A stretch of 7,134 bases of DNA from Alphaproteobacteria bacterium. GTDB lineage: Bacteria > Pseudomonadota > Alphaproteobacteria > Sphingomonadales > Sphingomonadaceae. The position numbers were made by a program, and so were the translations under genes. This document shows, one piece after another, positions 5,466-7,134 of the stretch. The notes under the pieces are model-generated. The model was not told the origin of the DNA. It was given only the letters and a program-made list of their open reading frames with translations, and searched no databases. The first letter of the stretch is position 1; every line of letters starts with the position of its first letter. The DNA is taken from assembly GCA_018830415.1 (NCBI GenBank), contig JAHJSJ010000287.1, positions 1 through 7,134 of the forward strand, given 5' to 3'.

Positions 5466-6320
5466 TTATGACCAAGTCGCCCTTGGCGGCAGGCTCATCA
5501 GGATTGCGTCGATATTGCCGCCGGTTTTCAGGCCGAAGATCGTGCCGCGATCATAGACCAGATTGAATTCGGCATAGCGGCCCCGGTATTCGAGCTGGCG
5601 GGCCTCATCCTCTGGCGTGAAGTCGCTCCCCATCCGCTTGCGCACCAGCGCCGGGAAGATGGCGAGGAACGCCTTGCCGACATCTTGTGTGAAGGCCAGA
5701 TTGCGATCAAACGCCGCGTCATCGACGCATTCGAGGTGGTCGTAGAAAATCCCGCCGACCCCGCGATGCACCTGCCGGTGGGGGATGAAGAAATATTCGT
5801 CCGCCCACTTTTTATACCGCTCGTAATAAGTCGGATTGTGCGGATCGCAGGCGGCCTGCATCGCGGCGTGGAACTCCGCCGTGTCCTCGTCATAAGGGAT
5901 CGGCGGGTTCAAATCCGCGCCGCCACCGAACCATGCCTTGGTCGTCGTCAGGAACCGGGTGTTCATGTGGACGGCAGGCACGTGCGGGTTGGCCATGTGC
6001 GCCACCAGACTGATACCGGTCGCAACAAATCCCGGTTCTTCCGCGCTCGCGCCGTTGATGCTGCCAGCAAACTCTTTGGCAAAGCTGCCGCGCACGGTCG
6101 AGACATTGACGCCGACCTTTTCGAACACGCGGCCTTTCATCAACCCCTGCACCCCGCCGCCGGGATCGGGGTTGCCGTCTTCGGCGCGGCTCCAGGGCGT
6201 GTAGGTGAAGCTGGCGTCAGAACCCGCCTCGCGTTCGATCGCCTCGAACTCCGCGCAGATCGAATCGCGCAAGCTTTCGAACCACGCCCGCGCGCGCGCT
6301 GTCTTGTCAGACCAATCCAT
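5466..6320 (-). CDS. hemF: Oxygen-dependent coproporphyrinogen III oxidase
   Basis: This 284-residue cytoplasmic enzyme converts coproporphyrinogen III to protoporphyrinogen IX in haem biosynthesis by oxidative decarboxylation of two propionates, using O2. Family signatures are clear: NPHVPAVHMNTRF (111-123), WFGGGADLNP (130-139), YERYKKWADEYFF (166-178), RGVGGIFYD (186-194) and a final DAILMSLPP. H108, H118, H151 and H181 align with E. coli H96, H106, H145 and H175, implicated in metal binding and activity. The protein is close to the 299 residues of E. coli HemF and intact. It ends 14 bp from the convergent HNH gene, with no clear terminator between them. The start at 6318-6320 agrees with the family's N-terminus. 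Confidence 0.97.
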   Translation of the reverse strand: MDWSDKTARARAWFESLRDSICAEFEAIEREAGSDASFTYTPWSRAEDGNPDPGGGVQGLMKGRVFEKVGVNVSTVRGSFAKEFAGSINGASAEEPGFVATGISLVAHMANPHVPAVHMNTRFLTTTKAWFGGGADLNPPIPYDEDTAEFHAAMQAACDPHNPTYYERYKKWADEYFFIPHRQVHRGVGGIFYDHLECVDDAAFDRNLAFTQDVGKAFLAIFPALVRKRMGSDFTPEDEARQLEYRGRYAEFNLVYDRGTIFGLKTGGNIDAILMSLPPRATWS

Positions 6321-6330
6321 AAATCCCGTT

Positions 6331-6420
6331 CACCCAGAGCGTGTCGAAGGGCCGTCCTTCTCCCGAGAGGGCGGGTTAGAAGAAAAGACAATGCTTCGAC
6401 AAGCCTGCTGTGAGCCTGTC
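6331..6420. repeat. Degenerate inverted-repeat element between hemF and pdeM
   Basis: Nested complementary segments form an imperfect hairpin: GTCGAAG (6343-6349) with CTTCGAC (6394-6400), CTTCT (6357-6361) with AGAAG (6378-6382), and CCCG (6362-6365) with CGGG (6372-6375) around a 6-base loop. The GTCGAAG/CTTCGACAAG arms resemble short palindromic repeats I recall between sphingomonad genes. Boundaries are approximate and no second copy is in the window. It occupies the region where promoters of the divergent hemF and pdeM should lie, and I see no clear promoter there. Confidence 0.6.
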
Positions 6421-6460
6421 GGCGAGCGGTTTTTGTTGCAGGCGGTGAGAAAGCCAGCAA

Positions 6461-6466
6461 AAGAGG
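6461..6466 (+). promoter_or_regulatory. Ribosome-binding site for the pdeM-like gene
   Basis: AAGAGG ends 4 bases before the ATG at 6471. It is one of the better Shine-Dalgarno matches in the window and favours this start over the in-frame ATG at 6483. Confidence 0.6.
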
Positions 6467-6470
6467 GCTC

Positions 6471-7134
6471 ATGGTTCCCGCTATGTTCGCGCCCTTCCCG
6501 TTCGCCGGTCACGAAATGCTGCTCGGCCCCGCGCGCGCACTATACTGGCCAGCCGAACGCACGCTGCTGGTGGCTGACCTGCATCTGGAAAAGGCGAGCT
6601 GGTTTGCGAAAGCCGGGCAGATGCTGCCCCCCTATGACAGCCGCGACACGCTCGAACGGCTGGCGGATGCGGTGCGGATCACCGGCGCGCGTCGGGTAAT
6701 AACGCTGGGCGACAATTTCCACGATGATGCGGGCGCATTGCGGCTGGATGCGCATTGCACCGGGATGCTGGAGGCGCTGACCCGCGCGCTTGACTGGGCC
6801 TGGATCACCGGCAACCATGACGAGATGCTGGGAAGTTTGGGGCCCAAAGGCTTTGGCGGGACGATTGTGGACGAACTGGAGGTTGGCGGGATCAAGCTGC
6901 GCCACGAAGCCCGCGCTGGCGAGACTGCGCCTGAATTGTCAGGCCACTACCACCCCAAACTGCGGGTGAATGTAAGAAGCCGCCATATTGCCCGCCCTTG
7001 TGCGGTCATGGGCCGCAGTGCTGCCGGGGCTGAGCGCATGATACTCCCCGCCTTCGGCACGCTCACCGGCGGGATGGACGCAGGCGCACCCGAAATCCTC
7101 GCCGCGCTGCAACCCGCGAACCGGATCGAGGCGC
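6471..7134 (+). CDS. pdeM: PdeM-type metallophosphoesterase (ligase-associated DNA-damage-response endonuclease), 3' end cut by window
   Basis: The frame is open from ATG 6471 to the window end, giving 221 codons and no stop. Calcineurin-like phosphoesterase motifs occur in order: ADLHLEK (D36, H38), LGDNFHDD (D81, H84), TGNHDE (N115, H116) and SGHYHPK (H159, H161), giving the usual two-metal site. The short DLHLEK form and compact length point to PdeM, a repair-associated nuclease or phosphodiesterase usually found with an Lhr-type helicase, an ATP-dependent DNA ligase and an exonuclease. Its left neighbour here is divergent hemF, so any partners must lie to the right. The family is usually a little over 220 residues, so little is missing. 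The phosphoesterase fold is certain; the PdeM subfamily is likely. Confidence 0.88.
   Translation, partial: MVPAMFAPFPFAGHEMLLGPARALYWPAERTLLVADLHLEKASWFAKAGQMLPPYDSRDTLERLADAVRITGARRVITLGDNFHDDAGALRLDAHCTGMLEALTRALDWAWITGNHDEMLGSLGPKGFGGTIVDELEVGGIKLRHEARAGETAPELSGHYHPKLRVNVRSRHIARPCAVMGRSAAGAERMILPAFGTLTGGMDAGAPEILAALQPANRIEA

Noticed and set aside
5685..6413. 242-codon frame antisense to hemF
   Set aside because: It is a shadow of the well-supported hemF reading frame with no domain of its own.

Overview
The window looks like chromosome from an alphaproteobacterium, most likely a sphingomonad or Erythrobacter relative. The grounds are high GC with GC-rich third positions, a single long SpoT-type RSH, oxygen-dependent HemF, a PdeM-type phosphoesterase, and an intergenic palindrome of a kind I recall from sphingomonad genomes. 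The taxon is inferred from protein character and was not searched.

Left edge (1-400): the C-terminal end of a large serine recombinase runs rightward and stops inside the antisense strand of a tRNA-Ser(GGA) gene. This is probably the border of an integrated element lying to the left. Region 482-1572: an exported, divergent cyclophilin-type peptidyl-prolyl isomerase, followed by an 86-bp palindromic repeat. The repeat fills the gap to the convergent genes and could end transcription on both strands.

Region 1582-4031, leftward: a full-length bifunctional (p)ppGpp synthetase/hydrolase (rsh), then a small VOC/glyoxalase-fold protein whose start codon overlaps the rsh stop (TAATG). These two are very likely co-transcribed and translationally coupled.

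Region 4101-5451, rightward and divergent from rsh: an AbrB/MazE-type antitoxin, a Doc-type Fic-fold toxin 5 bp downstream, and an HNH nuclease 30 bp after that. The antitoxin has a well-spaced promoter whose -10 is an 8-bp palindrome placed just upstream of the ATG, suggesting a leaderless, self-repressed transcript. The HNH gene has lower GC in places. This trio looks like accessory cargo between housekeeping genes and is the best candidate for an unusual system here.

Right side (5466-7134): leftward hemF (aerobic coproporphyrinogen III oxidase), an intergenic stretch with a degenerate inverted repeat, and a rightward pdeM-like DNA-repair phosphoesterase cut off by the window edge. The 401-481 gap holds only the tRNA upstream region and the leader of the isomerase gene. 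No rRNA, CRISPR array or complete insertion sequence was seen.
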